From Platerodrilus igneus (taxonomy: Eukaryota; Arthropoda; Insecta; Coleoptera; Lycidae): 64,000 nucleotides of DNA. Position 1 is the first letter of the stretch. The number at the start of each line of letters is the position of its first letter. The stretch spans positions 1,240,001 to 1,304,000 of the forward strand of contig JARFIW010000108.1 of assembly GCA_036346225.1 (NCBI GenBank), given 5' to 3'. The position numbers were made by a program, and so were the translations under genes. This document shows, one piece after another, positions 21,477 to 32,798 of this stretch. The notes under the pieces were generated by a model. The model made no database searches and was not told the origin of the DNA. It saw nothing but the letters and a program-made list of their open reading frames with translations.

Positions 21477-21831
21477 ATAACGCAAGATGGAAAAACCTCA
21501 AAAGATATAAAAAAAAGATTGGCACAAGGTCGTGATACATTTAACAAGAAAAAGCAACTACTATGTTCAAAGACAACAAACATAGAAACAAGGAAAAGAT
21601 TGCTTAAAACATATGTATGGAGCACAGTACTATACGGCTGTGAAGCCTGGACAGTAGGAGAAGCGGACAAGAAAAAAGTAAAAGCCTTTGAAATGTGGTG
21701 CTACAGACGAATGTTGAAGATATCATGGACAGACAAAGTTAAAAACGAAGAGGTATTAAAAATGGCAGGGGAAGAAAGAAATATGTGGAAAACGGTAAAA
21801 AACAGAAGAGATAGAATGATGGACCACATAC
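21477..21831 (+). pseudogene. LINE-A RT C-terminal region, cut by BEL/Pao
   Basis: It contains TTNIETRKRLLKTYVWS, LYGCEAWTV and WCYRRMLKISWTDKV, the characteristic C-terminal region of this LINE group, then RMMDHIL where the BEL/Pao LTR begins. The remainder (RHEGIVW) resumes at 28519. Confidence 0.85.
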
Positions 21832-22189
21832 TGGTAGCGACGGGCAACCATCTTTACATTGTTGAAAGAAGAAGGGGTTGCTTGCGCGAAGAACAAAGCA
21901 GTTGCGGTTTGACCATGCTCGTATTAGCACGTTCTTTATGATAACGGCGGTCGTGGTTATATTGCTCTCACATTCAAATTTGTATTATAAATTCATTTTA
22001 TCGATGCACATGTGTTATGTTGCACGGTAATGTTTATATTCAATTTATTCGATCTTTTTAATAAACATACAGTCCACTATTAAATCGATTTATTGTAAAG
22101 CTTTTTTATTTAATTAAGCACAACTCAAATATGGTGAAATACGAGCCTATGGAGTCGCTAAATTGAGTGATAAGAATTCGTGTTTATCA
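21832..22189 (+). repeat. BEL/Pao 5' LTR
   Basis: TGGTAGCGACGG to GTTTATCA. It is essentially identical to 28161-28518; differences seen are C/T at the CATCTTTAC stretch and T/A at CGTGTTT. Confidence 0.95.
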
Positions 22190-22196
22190 TATTTAT

Positions 22197-22214
22197 TGGT
22201 CCTTCGAGCCGGAT
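22197..22214 (+). other. Primer-binding site, tRNA-Tyr
   Basis: TGGTCCTTCGAGCCGGAT is complementary to the 3' end of insect tRNA-Tyr including CCA (from my knowledge of that tRNA). It lies seven bases after the LTR. Confidence 0.8.
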
Positions 22215-22754
22215 GCGTAGTGAATTATTTACGTGTTTTTAAATGATTGTTTAAAGTCGAATGTGGTATTAATTTTCGCCATATTATAAACAATCCGATT
22301 GAACATTCAAAATATTATTTGAAAGAATTTTAAGTGTTTTTAAATTAAAAATTGTGCAGTGCGAATTTGTATTGATTTAATTCCAGATGGTCATATCTTT
22401 ACAAATTTGTATAAAGTTTTACTGATTAATTCCAAACGGTCATATCAGTGAAGCAAACGTTTTAATTTGAATTGTGTATGCAAGAATTTAGAAGGCACCT
22501 GCACATCGTTATATTGAAAGCGAGCAGAGACCTTGGTATAGTATACAGCTGTATTCGCCTGGAGATAAGAAAGGTAGGCCAAACTAGCAATTATATTTTA
22601 ATGTGTTGGTTCTGGAATTTCCGTTTTATGCAGAAATACTAATAGTTGGGTTTTGTCGAACTGCAAGTATATTTACTTATTATATACTGGTAGCAAGAAA
22701 CGTTAGGTTACTCATTGCAAAAATTGTGTGAGTGAAAAATTTATATTTATCATC

Positions 22755-25601
22755 ATGACAAAGGGTAGAAAGACTTTGTTAGGTGAACGTTCATTTTTGA
22801 AGAACAACATAACTAGGGCGAATTTTTACGTCCTGGAGGCAGAAGCGATGTCTATTGCGGAATTAGATTTTGAAGAAATAAATATTAAATTCGAGCTTAT
22901 TAAAAGTAGTTTTGATGAATTTATGCATGTTTGTTGTCAGTTGCAAGAATTTGAAGTAGAAGATAATTTTGATGAAACAGAGGTGGTTGAAAAATTGTAT
23001 ACAACGACTTACGCTAAGTTTAAAAGATTGTTAAAATTGCAGGGCAGGTCTGAGGGATCTTCTAGTGATGGCACAAATAATGTTGTCAAAGGAAATATTA
23101 AATTGGAAGCCTTACAATTACCTATATTTTCGGGGCAAATTCAAGGTTTTAAATCGTTTTTTGAGCTTTTCATAACTCTTATTGATAAAAATCCAAATTT
23201 GGAAAATATCGAAAGACTAATGTATTTACGCAAACATCTAAGGGATGAGCCATTGCGGTTAATTTCTGCGTTGCCCGTGGAAAATAATTCTTATACTACG
23301 GCACTGAATATTTTGCAAAAAAGGTATAAGGATGATTATTTGATTATTGATTGTCATATCAAAGATTTAATGGAATTATCAATTGCAAATTGTAATGACT
23401 CGGGTATGTTACGGGAATTTGTAGCCAGAATAAGGCAAACTGTAGCTTATCTAAAAAATTTAGGGGAAACAATTTGGGATGCTATGATAGTTCATCTTAT
23501 ACTTTCCAAGCTAGACATTTATAGCAATCGAGCTTATCAAAATGAGAGAAAACCTAATTCTAGGGCTAATTTGGAAGAACTTTTAGAATTTTTGGACAGG
23601 AGGGCTTTGAATTCGGAATTAACTAAATCGAGTTCCAAACTTCAAAATAACAGTAAAACAATTAATAAGCAAACACATTTTAAACCTGTAACTAACACTA
23701 TTACTGCTATACCGAATTCTGGTAAATCTTTTAAGCAAAAAATTGAGAAAGGCAGACAAAGAGTGAATTCAAACTCAGTAAATTGTAAATTTTGCAAGCA
23801 TGGAGGTCATCCAATTTTTAGGTGTGATCAATTTAAAAATGCAAGCATGCAGGAAAGAGAAAAGTGTATTTCGGAAAACAAAGTGTGTAAAATATGTTTA
23901 AATGTACATGTGGGTCAACCGTGTTCTGTTGATCTCAAATGTTTCATATGCCAATCCAAGGAGCATCACACATATTTGCATAAGGATGTTCAGTTAAATG
24001 CGGTAGATAATGTGGTAGCTGCTCAGGGGATAACTACAGTAAAGTCTACTATTTCAGAATTTGTTTTATTGCCTACGGCATCAATATTAGTAAAAAACGC
24101 TGAAGGTGAATTACTTTCGGCACGAGCCTTGTTAGATTCAGGCTCACAGACTAGTTTTGTTACAGTTAAATTGCGTGACAAATTGGGATTAGACACTTGT
24201 CGTACAAAGAAATTAACTCAAATTTCTGGTATTTGTGATAATTCGACAGAGTGTTCAGAATGGATCGACTTGTCGATTCGTTCGAGATATAGGAATTATG
24301 AAATTTCTCATGATTTCGGGGTTATTCCGAAAATTACAGTTGAATTGCCTCAACTAAGTTTTGATTTCAGCAGTTTTAAATTGCCAAGGGGTTTGCCGTT
24401 GGCTGATGACAAATTTTTCGAGTCAGCTGAGGTAGACATTCTTTTAGGAGCAGATATTTTTTTCTCGGTTTTGCTTCCGCAAAATATAAAAATGGGTATA
24501 GATCAGCCTAATTTTCAGAATTCTTATTTTGGTTACTTTGTGAGTGGAACAGTGCCATTCACTACAAAAGTAAGATGTGGTGCTAGTTTGCACGCAGTGT
24601 CGTTACATAGTGCAGTAATTGATGCTGATGAAAATTTAAATCAGTTAATGGAAAAGTTTTGGGAAACCGAAAATGTTTTTATTAAAAATGACCAAGAATC
24701 GCTGACAGAAAATGAAATAGCAGAACAGTGTTTTGTAAATAAATTTACAAGAGTTGACGGGCGGTTCCAAGTCGATTTACCTTTAAAAGTAAATTTAGAA
24801 GAGTTCCAATTGGGAGATTCGGCTTCCATGGCACTCAAACGCTTTGAAAACTTAGAAAAACGATTTGTAGCAAATGAAAGTTTATATTTAAAATTTTCGC
24901 AATTTATTAAGGAATTTCTAAGTAGAGGATTTATAGAAAGTGTGGAAGTTGATCCCTTTACATTACATAATGAGAATTGGTATTTTTTGCCTTATCATGG
25001 TGTAGTAAGAGATGACAAAATTACGACGAAACTTAGAATTGTAATGGACGGTAGTGCCACTACAAAAACTGGTGTTTCTTTGAACAGTATTTTGTGCAAT
25101 GGAGATATTGTTCAGCCTGAATTATTTGACATTTTGCTTTTATTCCGTACTTATAGATACGTCTGTATGGCGGATATAAAACAGATGTATTTGCAAATTT
25201 CGATAGAACCCGCACACAGAAAACTTTTAAATTTACTTTGGAGGGAGAGTAGAAATCAACCGCTGCAGGTTATGCAGTTTAAACGGTTGCCTTTCGGCTT
25301 GAAATCCAGTCCTCATTTAGCATCGAGATGTTTATTACAATTAGCTATTGAGGGAGAAACAGAATTTCCCTTAGCTTCGTTTATTTTGCGTTTTAATACT
25401 TATGTTGATGACTGCCTTTTTGGTGCAGATCATAAGGAAAGTTTGTTGCAAGCTCAAGCTGAACTTATAAAATTACTGGGTTTAGCTAAATTTGAATTAC
25501 ATAAATGGTGTTCCAACCATGTGGAATTAGTACGAAATATTCCACGACAACTTCAACATTTTGAAGAAACAAATATTACTAATGAAAAGGGAGTATTTTA
25601 A
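22755..25601 (+). CDS. BEL/Pao Gag-protease-RT polyprotein, 5' part
   Basis: The frame runs 948 codons from ATG 22755. Gag occupies the first 430 residues, with the BEL-type segment LEALQLPIFSG followed by the capsid-like helices, and two Cys/His knuckle groups (CKFCKHGGHPIFRC near residue 343, CKICLNVHVGQPC and CFICQSKEHHTYLH after it). The aspartic protease active site ALLDSGSQTSF is near residue 458. Reverse transcriptase follows with LRIVMDGSA, FKRLPFGLKSSP and YVDDCLFG near residue 883. The frame stops at 25599-25601 because of one extra T in a GTATTTT run; the next frame picks up with FKTLGLSF. The product would form capsid and copy element RNA; as it stands RNase H and integrase are out of frame. 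Confidence 0.93.
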   Translation: MTKGRKTLLGERSFLKNNITRANFYVLEAEAMSIAELDFEEINIKFELIKSSFDEFMHVCCQLQEFEVEDNFDETEVVEKLYTTTYAKFKRLLKLQGRSEGSSSDGTNNVVKGNIKLEALQLPIFSGQIQGFKSFFELFITLIDKNPNLENIERLMYLRKHLRDEPLRLISALPVENNSYTTALNILQKRYKDDYLIIDCHIKDLMELSIANCNDSGMLREFVARIRQTVAYLKNLGETIWDAMIVHLILSKLDIYSNRAYQNERKPNSRANLEELLEFLDRRALNSELTKSSSKLQNNSKTINKQTHFKPVTNTITAIPNSGKSFKQKIEKGRQRVNSNSVNCKFCKHGGHPIFRCDQFKNASMQEREKCISENKVCKICLNVHVGQPCSVDLKCFICQSKEHHTYLHKDVQLNAVDNVVAAQGITTVKSTISEFVLLPTASILVKNAEGELLSARALLDSGSQTSFVTVKLRDKLGLDTCRTKKLTQISGICDNSTECSEWIDLSIRSRYRNYEISHDFGVIPKITVELPQLSFDFSSFKLPRGLPLADDKFFESAEVDILLGADIFFSVLLPQNIKMGIDQPNFQNSYFGYFVSGTVPFTTKVRCGASLHAVSLHSAVIDADENLNQLMEKFWETENVFIKNDQESLTENEIAEQCFVNKFTRVDGRFQVDLPLKVNLEEFQLGDSASMALKRFENLEKRFVANESLYLKFSQFIKEFLSRGFIESVEVDPFTLHNENWYFLPYHGVVRDDKITTKLRIVMDGSATTKTGVSLNSILCNGDIVQPELFDILLLFRTYRYVCMADIKQMYLQISIEPAHRKLLNLLWRESRNQPLQVMQFKRLPFGLKSSPHLASRCLLQLAIEGETEFPLASFILRFNTYVDDCLFGADHKESLLQAQAELIKLLGLAKFELHKWCSNHVELVRNIPRQLQHFEETNITNEKGVF

Positions 25602-26595
25602 AACCCTAGGTCTATCGTTTGATGTAAATACGGATCAATTTATAATGAGTTGTGGAATGAAAACCGTTCCTGCAACATGCAACAAAAGATTTGTTTTGGG
25701 CTTTATTGCCAGGTTATTTGATCCTTTTGGCTTTTTGGCTCCAGTTATTACTGTGGCAAAATTATTGATGCAAAAAATATGGGCTGCAGGTCTGGATTGG
25801 GACACAGAATTACCTGATAAATTGAAAGAGGAATGGGAATCTTTTTCACAGGGATTAAGGTGCATGCCAGCAATTAAAATTAATAGATATTTAAATTTTT
25901 CCGAAGCTGTTTCCATTGAACTTGTTGGATTTTGTGACGCTTCGCAAATTGCACAAGGTGCTTGTGTTTATGTACGAGTAGTTACGGTCAGTAATACAGT
26001 GGAAATAAAATTGTTAGCTTCCAAATCAAAAATAAATTCGTTGAAAAATAAAACAAGCATTCCGCGGTTAGAATTAAAAGGGGCATTGATATTAGCAAGA
26101 TTAATAAATCGAATTTTTGGTATGCTGAAGGATAAAATACAAAAGGTTTTTTTGTTTTGCGATTCAAAAATTGTATTAGCATGGTTGAAAATAGAATATT
26201 GGAAACTTAATACTTATGTCGCCAATAGAATTAAATTGATTCAGGAATTAACGTCCGAATTTATGTGGTGTTATATCCGTTCTAATGAAAATCCTGCTGA
26301 TCTTGTTTCGAGAGGAGTTTTGCCACGCAATATAGAAAATTGTATCTTGTGGTGGAAGGGTCCTGAATTTTTAGGGACACTTGATTGTACAGTTGACAAA
26401 TACCTTCGGCCGTCCGAGTTTAGTGAAATGTTGCTAGAAATGAAGCCCGTAGTGAATGTTGTAGTCCAGAGTAAAGATAAATTAGTATTATTCGAAAAGT
26501 TTTCAAATTTTATGAAAAGAAAAGAGTTTTGGCATATTGTTTGCGTTTTATTTACAATTGTAGGAATAAAGCTAACAAAAAAACTAGTAATTTAA
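25585..26595 (+). pseudogene. BEL/Pao RT end and RNase H
   Basis: It continues pol one frame over from FKTLGLSFDVNTDQF. It shows ARLFDPFGFLAPV, typical of the BEL/Pao connection region, then RNase H with VGFCDAS (D), RLELKGAL (E), LFCDSKIVLAWL (D) and RSNENPADLVSRG (D). It ends at a stop after a poly-lysine run near 26590, where the frame is lost again. Confidence 0.9.
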
Positions 26596-26860
26596 CAATA
26601 CAAGAGATAGATGATTACGCGTACGATTATATTAAAACAAGTACAAACGGAGTATTTTACAAAAGAGATTGCAGAAATTAAAGCAGGTAAATCTTGTAAT
26701 TCGAAATTATTATCACTGAATCCGTTTTAGATTCGCAAGGATTGTTGCGTGTAGGAGGGAGGCTGCATAACAGTGCACTTTCGTATCAACATAATTTCCA
26801 ATAATTTTACCTACTAAAAGTTTTATAACAAAAATTATTATAAACAACGAACATTTACGG
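26596..26860 (+). pseudogene. BEL/Pao pol, frame-broken RNase H to integrase junction
   Basis: Recognisable pieces in different frames (LTIQEIDDYA, LLSLNPF, then LHNSALSYQHNFP-like codons) show that this is pol sequence with several small indels and a TAG near 26731. It links RNase H to the integrase zinc domain. Confidence 0.8.
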
Positions 26861-27958
26861 TTGTTGCATGCCGGTGTAAAGTTAACATTGTCAGTTTTGA
26901 GACAGCAATATTGGATATTAAATGCTACTAGAGAAATTAAGAGTGCTATTGCTAAATGTTTAATTTGTTGGAAGTTAAAGTCTGAAGCTTCTAAGCAGCT
27001 AATGGGCAGTTTGCCGTACGATCGAGTGAACATAGCTCGGCCGTTTGAGAAAGTTGGGGTGGATTTTGCTGGACACTTCTATATTAAGCAATCAAGAGTC
27101 AGAAGAGTGATTCTTACAAAGGGTTATGTAGCAGTTTTTGTTTATTTTGTAACAAAAGCAATTCATTTAGAAGTAGTGTCAGATTTGAAAACTGAGACAT
27201 TTATAAATGCTTTAAAGAGGTTCGTAAGTAGGAGAGGTGTACCGCGAATGATTTTTAGTGACAACGGGAGCACATTCAAAGGAGCTGATAATGAGTTGAG
27301 GAAATTATACAGTTGTTTAAAAACTAATCAGCAGTTTCAAAATTATATAGGGGAATTTCGTATAAAGTGGTCTTTTATCCCACCATATAGCCCAAACTTT
27401 GGGGGGTTGTGGGAGAGTAACATAAAGGGGTTCAAATATCATTTAAAAAGAGTAATTGGACTGACTAATTTGACTTATGAGGAATTTAACACGGTCTGTA
27501 TTCAAATAGAAGCCATGTTGAACTCAAGGCCATTGTGTGCCCTTACTGAAGATCCGTCAGACTTGTCTTGTTTAACGCCAAGCCATTTTTTAATTGGTGG
27601 ATCTTTAGCTTGTATTCCAGAAGGTAATGTTTCAGATGTGCCAATAAACAAACTTAAATTTTGGAAACTTTGTACGCAATTACAATATAGTTTCTGGAAG
27701 GCTTGGTCTAGGGACTATTTAGGCCAGTTGCAAAACAGACCAAAATGGAAAAAGGTTATGCCTAATGTAAAAGAAGGTATGTTAGTTCTTATTAAAAATG
27801 ATAAGTTACCGCCATTAGAGTGGGCAATAGCACGTATAATTAAGGTTATACCAGGTAAAGACAATAAAGTTAGAGTTGTTCACTTAAAAACTAAAAATGG
27901 CACTTTTGTCACTTCAGTGTCTAAAATTTCGATTCTTCCTATTGAATCGGATACTTAG
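26861..27958 (+). CDS. BEL/Pao integrase
   Basis: The open frame of 365 codons carries the H-H-C-C zinc region (HLRLLHAG just upstream, then AKCLICWK), the catalytic D,D,E residues in KVGVDFAGHF, IFSDNGSTFKG and GGLWESNIKGF, and the BEL-type C-terminal part with LTPSHFLIGG and a final SKISILPIE. This enzyme joins element cDNA to the target, giving the 5-bp duplication seen here. It is intact as a domain but cut off from the rest of pol. Confidence 0.93.
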   Translation: MLHAGVKLTLSVLRQQYWILNATREIKSAIAKCLICWKLKSEASKQLMGSLPYDRVNIARPFEKVGVDFAGHFYIKQSRVRRVILTKGYVAVFVYFVTKAIHLEVVSDLKTETFINALKRFVSRRGVPRMIFSDNGSTFKGADNELRKLYSCLKTNQQFQNYIGEFRIKWSFIPPYSPNFGGLWESNIKGFKYHLKRVIGLTNLTYEEFNTVCIQIEAMLNSRPLCALTEDPSDLSCLTPSHFLIGGSLACIPEGNVSDVPINKLKFWKLCTQLQYSFWKAWSRDYLGQLQNRPKWKKVMPNVKEGMLVLIKNDKLPPLEWAIARIIKVIPGKDNKVRVVHLKTKNGTFVTSVSKISILPIESDT

Positions 27959-28160
27959 TAATTAGTTTGGTCTGAGTAGATATTTTTTATGTTAATAATT
28001 TTTTAAGGGTTATTATGAGGATTATTATCTTTAGTTTTATTTTTTAAGATTCGAATGTTGCATACGCTTTTGCTTGTATCTTTGACTTTATTATTTGAGT
28101 TTTTGTAAGTGTTATGCTAGTTATTGTGAAGTGAGTGATTTGGTGCTCGCGGGCAGTTTA

Positions 28161-28518
28161 TGGTAGCGACGGGCAACCATCCTTACATTGTTGAAAGAAG
28201 AAGGGGTTGCTTGCGCGAAGAACAAAGCAGTTGCGGTTTGACCATGCTCGTATTAGCACGTTCTTTATGATAACGGCGGTCGTGGTTATATTGCTCTCAC
28301 ATTCAAATTTGTATTATAAATTCATTTTATCGATGCACATGTGTTATGTTGCACGGTAATGTTTATATTCAATTTATTCGATCTTTTTAATAAACATACA
28401 GTCCACTATTAAATCGATTTATTGTAAAGCTTTTTTATTTAATTAAGCACAACTCAAATATGGTGAAATACGAGCCTATGGAGTCGCTAAATTGAGTGAT
28501 AAGAATTCGAGTTTATCA
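28161..28518 (+). repeat. BEL/Pao 3' LTR
   Basis: TGGTAGCGACGG to GTTTATCA, followed by TSD CATAC at 28519-28523 and then the LINE-A C-terminal codons. Confidence 0.95.
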
Positions 28519-29760
28519 CATACTACGGCATGAGGGAATAGTGTGGTATATATTAGAAGCAGAGATAGGAAAAAAGAGAAGTAGAGGTAGTCCTAGGTTA
28601 GATTCTGCACCCAGATAGTGAAAGATGTAGGCTGTGGGAGTTTCAGGGAGATGTGTAGGCTAGCTCAGAATAGAAATCAATGGAGGTACGCATTTAATCA
28701 GTCCCAAGATGGATAAATTAATGACGAAGAAAGTAACTGCACTTAAACATGATGATTATTATAAGCAACTGCGAGTATTGGGAGGTCAATATTCTCGAAT
28801 ATTGGTAATTGTATGAAAGGATTTATGGGAAAACTATTATTTCGGCAAATGTCTAAGTGTTAGGGGATCCTCGTAGCCAGAGGCTGCTTAACCCCATTCA
28901 CCGAATTTCGGTGAAATAGGGCATAAAATTAAAAAACAATAGAAGGGGAACCGAGCTGTATACATGCTGTGTGAGAATTTCAGGGAACTATGTAGGCTAG
29001 TTCAGAAAATAAATAAGTGCAAGTACGTGTCCAAACAGTTTTAAGACGGAACACCTAATGACGAAAAAAGAAGCGCGGATAAATCTGATGATTATTATAA
29101 ACAACTACAGGTGTTGGTTGTAAAATATCTACAACTAATGTTGACTGTATTGAAAAAATATTAAATCGGTAAATGCTTGGCAGCCACAGGCTGCTTACCC
29201 CCCTTCACGACCACTGAAGGTCGGAGAAATAGGGTATATAATTGTAAAACAATAGAAGAGGACCGAACTACATCCAACAGAAAAGAATAGCGCCTATGAT
29301 GATAGACAACAAACATAGAACAAGAAGTTGTTGAAAGCATATGTGTGGAGCACAGCACAGAGAGTATGTCTATGAAATACGGGCAGTCTGACAAGCAGAC
29401 AGAAGAACAGTAGCAGCCTTCAAAATACCGTGCTTCAGATGTATGAGGATGGACAGACAAAGGTAATAACAAATAGGTTATAGAAACAGTAGAGGAACAA
29501 GGATATCTTTGGAAAAAAATAAGAGAAAGAGAAGGGTAGAATACGTTCTAAGGCATTTTTGAGGAAAAGTATAGGATATATGACAAGCAGAGGTAGGAGA
29601 AAGGAGGTGGATGTAGACCTAGATCAGATAGTGATAGATGCAGACTGTGCAAATTTCAGGGAAATCTGTAGGTTAGTTAGGAATAGGAAACAATGATGGT
29701 ACGCGTCTAACCAGTTCCAGGACTGAAGACCTAATGATGATGAATATAAACTAATAATTA
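28519..29760 (+). pseudogene. LINE-A copy 1, 3' part with tandem 3' ends
   Basis: It resumes with codons for RHEGIVW and continues into the C-terminal CNFREMCRLAQNRNQW-like segment. Two tandem 3'-end units follow (about 28629-28950 and 28960-29260), then a junction to the upstream coding part at about 29290 (ACAACAAACATAGAAC), a degraded RT C-terminal region and a third C-terminal segment to about 29745. Confidence 0.8.
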
Positions 29761-30860
29761 GTGCTTGGATGGCTAATTAAAACACTTCGATAAATAGTTA
29801 AGAAGATATTATTGTAGTTTAAGAATATAGTAATTGTACGTTTACAATTAGCTGAAAATAAAGCGAGTTGTTGAAAAGGCTTGTATAATCAGTATGAAGG
29901 TGGAAGGTGGAAATATTCTGTTTATTAATCTCAATAATAATATACGTGGTTAAGGATTTTACAGTAGTGCCACATATTTCCAAAACATCATTTCCCCTTG
30001 GGCGGAGAAGACCCTAAGCCTCCAAAAAGTCAGCTAAAGAAAGTTTTTCAGTTGCAACAAGTTTGGTATGGTTTTAAAACCTTTTCGATTCTTCAAATTC
30101 TATTTTACGTCACACGACGCACACGCAATTCTCATTATTTAATTATAAAAAATAGTTTATTCTTCTCTGTATGGCATATCCTGTCTAGTCAATGCGGTTT
30201 GTTATTTGTGGTCTTTGTGGTCTCGTGTTAAAGCGGTCAATAAAACAGAAATTCCGCAAGAATTAACTTACCTTAGTATACGCACATTATACATTATGCA
30301 TTATTATAGTTAATGTCCGGTTGGTGTTGAAGTTGCGGATAAAATCATGCATTCACAAAGTGACGTATCAATTAAAAGGCGACAACAATAAATTCTATCC
30401 TGCGAAGAAACGTTGTGGCTAGGTCAGTCACATAACTTGTGTATACATTCGTTTTGCAAACAGTATATACGTGTGAATCAATGTATATGTATGTAGGTGC
30501 CGACACAGAACGATATTTATTCGTTCAGCGCATACTGTAAGTTGGTGCGCGGACTGTAAATGCAATTTTTTTAAATCGTGTTTAGATTTGATAAATTTTA
30601 AGGTAATTCCAGTTTGGTCAGAATTTCTTGAAGGTTTTAGATGTTATAACCTCGAATATTGTAACATCAAAATTCTGCATACTCTGGGCGATGATCCATC
30701 CTATTTTGAGCGGTGATTGTCAATAAAAAGGATGAAATTGCCAAAGTTGAACGATTTTTTTTTAGATAATAGAAATCTGAAGGAAAAAAAATACTTCAAC
30801 AGTTCATAATTTTGACAAAAATAAATTTTTTAAATGGGACATCCTGTACCTTCTTGTGTT
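29761..30860. other. No recognised feature
   Basis: AT-rich sequence without a convincing ORF or repeat relationship inside the window. The 77-codon plus frame at 29998-30231 has no recognisable motif. It may be unique host intergenic sequence or an old unrecognised repeat. Confidence 0.4.
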
Positions 30861-31886
30861 ATTGCATATACAAATAGGGCTCCTTCTTTTTGTCAATTGG
30901 ACTAAGTCTAATATTTTTTCAATTTTATTATCAATTTATGTAGTTTGCAATTTGGGATGTCGTCGCTGTTTCTATCGGAACATACGATCCACATGGCGTT
31001 AATCCCGGAGACGCATTTCAAAGCTGTTCCATCAAAATTGCGGGATTGCGGAATACACGCTATACAGAAAAGACCAAAAAGACGGCAGAGGGGTGGAATT
31101 TATATAAAGAACTCCATATGCGCTAGGCAAGTAGAAATTTTGAAACTGAAAGAGCTGGAATACACGGCAATAGAGACAGAGGTCGAAAAAATCAAATACC
31201 AAGTAATAGCTCTATATCTCTCCTCTAATAGACCGCAACCGGACAATGAATTAGGGAAATCTTAAAAACACAAAACTACCACATATCATAGGCGAAGATT
31301 TCAATGCAAAATATACAGACTAGGGCTGCACAAGTTCAGACTTCAGAGGCAAAAAGATCCTAAAGATAAGTAGAGACACGGGCACCAAGAACAAAGCACC
31401 CACTTCTTCAACAAGGTATGGGACAGACGGATCCCACAGCACCATCGATCTATTTCTGACTAAAAACATCAGTAGGAAAATAGAAATCGGCACCAACCAC
31501 GACCTAGAATCGGATCATGTGGCAGTAGTTCTCCAAATGTCAACAACGAGCAGGCTCACAAAAAGCGAAGGGCTGATTGAGTACACCAATTAAGCCAAAT
31601 ATAAACAGATCATGACGTACTACAATCATACAGGGCGAGAAACAGTGGACGACGAGATAGAGGAACTAACCATCAAAATCGACAACAACACGCAAGAGGA
31701 ACGAGTCGAATTTACACCTCAGTCACAAGGAGAAAGAAATACTAAGACAAAAGTACAGAGCGCAACAAAAGTTCATCGGATAAGGGCGGCGCAGGACAAA
31801 ACAGACTTAAACAGCGAGAAGAATGATTAAGGAGAAGAGAGTAAACCGGTGGGAAAATACGATAGACGACATGAACAGAGACAACG
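30860..31886 (+). pseudogene. LINE-B copy 1, endonuclease part (Jockey-like)
   Basis: The stretch shares its start (GACTAAGTCTAATATTTTT) with the copy at 37370. Codons give FLSEHTIHMALIPETH, IHAIQKRPKRRQRGG and IYIKNS, then out of frame GEDFNAKYT, HSTIDLFLT and DLESDHVAVV. These are the E, Y, D-x-N and S-D-H positions of Jockey-type LINE endonucleases. Several stops and frameshifts are present. It is split at 31886 by LINE-C and continues at 34567. Confidence 0.75.
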
Positions 31887-31959
31887 GCTTACTTTCAATA
31901 CAACAAAAACATTCAGACATACTTGCAACTGGACAACACTTTACAAACACTTGCACATA

Positions 31960-32691
31960 AACCGACACATATGTGTAGACGCTAACGCACGTTCTACGTT
32001 ATGGGACAATGACACCACTGACGACAAAGGCACCCTCCTTGAAGATTTCATCCTACAACACAACTTATCTATCCTAAACACTCTATCAAACACTCCAATC
32101 TGGGAATTGTTAAACCACAGCTCCAATATTTACGTTACCCTCGCCACTCCACCAGCCCGCAATTTAATTGATTCCTGAAATATATCCTACCTTATAACCT
32201 CCAGCGACCACAATCCAATAACATTCAACATCTTCCCCAACCTTTCACTACGCCAATTCTACAAATCGTCATCCTATAACACAAATAAAGCAGACTGGTC
32301 CCGCTTTCTGAAATTCCTGAGAAACCACATCTCTAACCCTCAACCTGCCTTACCACAAAATTCACATCCAACCTTACTCGCAAACTTGATTGTGCAAATT
32401 ATACACCGTACTGCATGCACTACCATCCCCACAAAATACCACATTACTCGCACAACACCCTGGTGGAGTACTATATTACAAGACGCAAGACGTCGCGTAA
32501 ACGCCCTACGACACAAAATACAACAACTACGCAGACTTGCAGCTTCAAATGACCAAACAAGACTACTGAGCACACAATACCGGCAATTAAGATCAAGCTT
32601 CAAAAGTTCCATCTACGAGTCTAAGAAAAACATTTACAAAACATCGTTAACTACCCCAATGCCGATCCCTGGAAAACTTATCGCAGGTTAG
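31960..32691 (+). pseudogene. LINE-C endonuclease C-terminal part and linker
   Basis: CVDANARSTLWDN corresponds to the G-D-F-N-A-x-S-x-x-W motif of R1/I-type endonucleases, LEDFILQHNLSILN follows, and ITSSDHNPITF carries the final S-D-H. The linker has WWSTILQDARRRVNALR, a common pre-RT motif. A TGA separates 31849-32178 from the next part, and a frame shift starts the frame used at 32386-32691. Confidence 0.75.
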
Positions 32692-32798
32692 TAAAATCCC
32701 TTCCAAATCAAATCCTAACTACGCCCACGTCACTCCAAAACCCTACCATCCAAAATACTTTAACCTTCCTATTAAACACTGTAATCCCCCCTACTCCT

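Larger units (their letters stand above)
20318..21831 (+). mobile_element. LINE-A copy 1, middle part (RT)
   Basis: This resumes the LINE after the LTR-B insertion and ends at the BEL/Pao insertion (TSD CATAC 21827-21831). It holds the reverse transcriptase in three frame-shifted pieces. Confidence 0.85.
21832..28518 (+). mobile_element. BEL/Pao LTR retrotransposon, nearly complete
   Basis: The 6.7-kb element has 358-bp LTRs differing at about two positions, a tRNA-Tyr primer-binding site, gag, protease, reverse transcriptase, RNase H and integrase in BEL/Pao order, and a 5-bp TSD CATAC on both sides (21827-21831 and 28519-28523). Pol is broken by at least two frameshifts and small lesions at 26596-26860. 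Confidence 0.95.
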
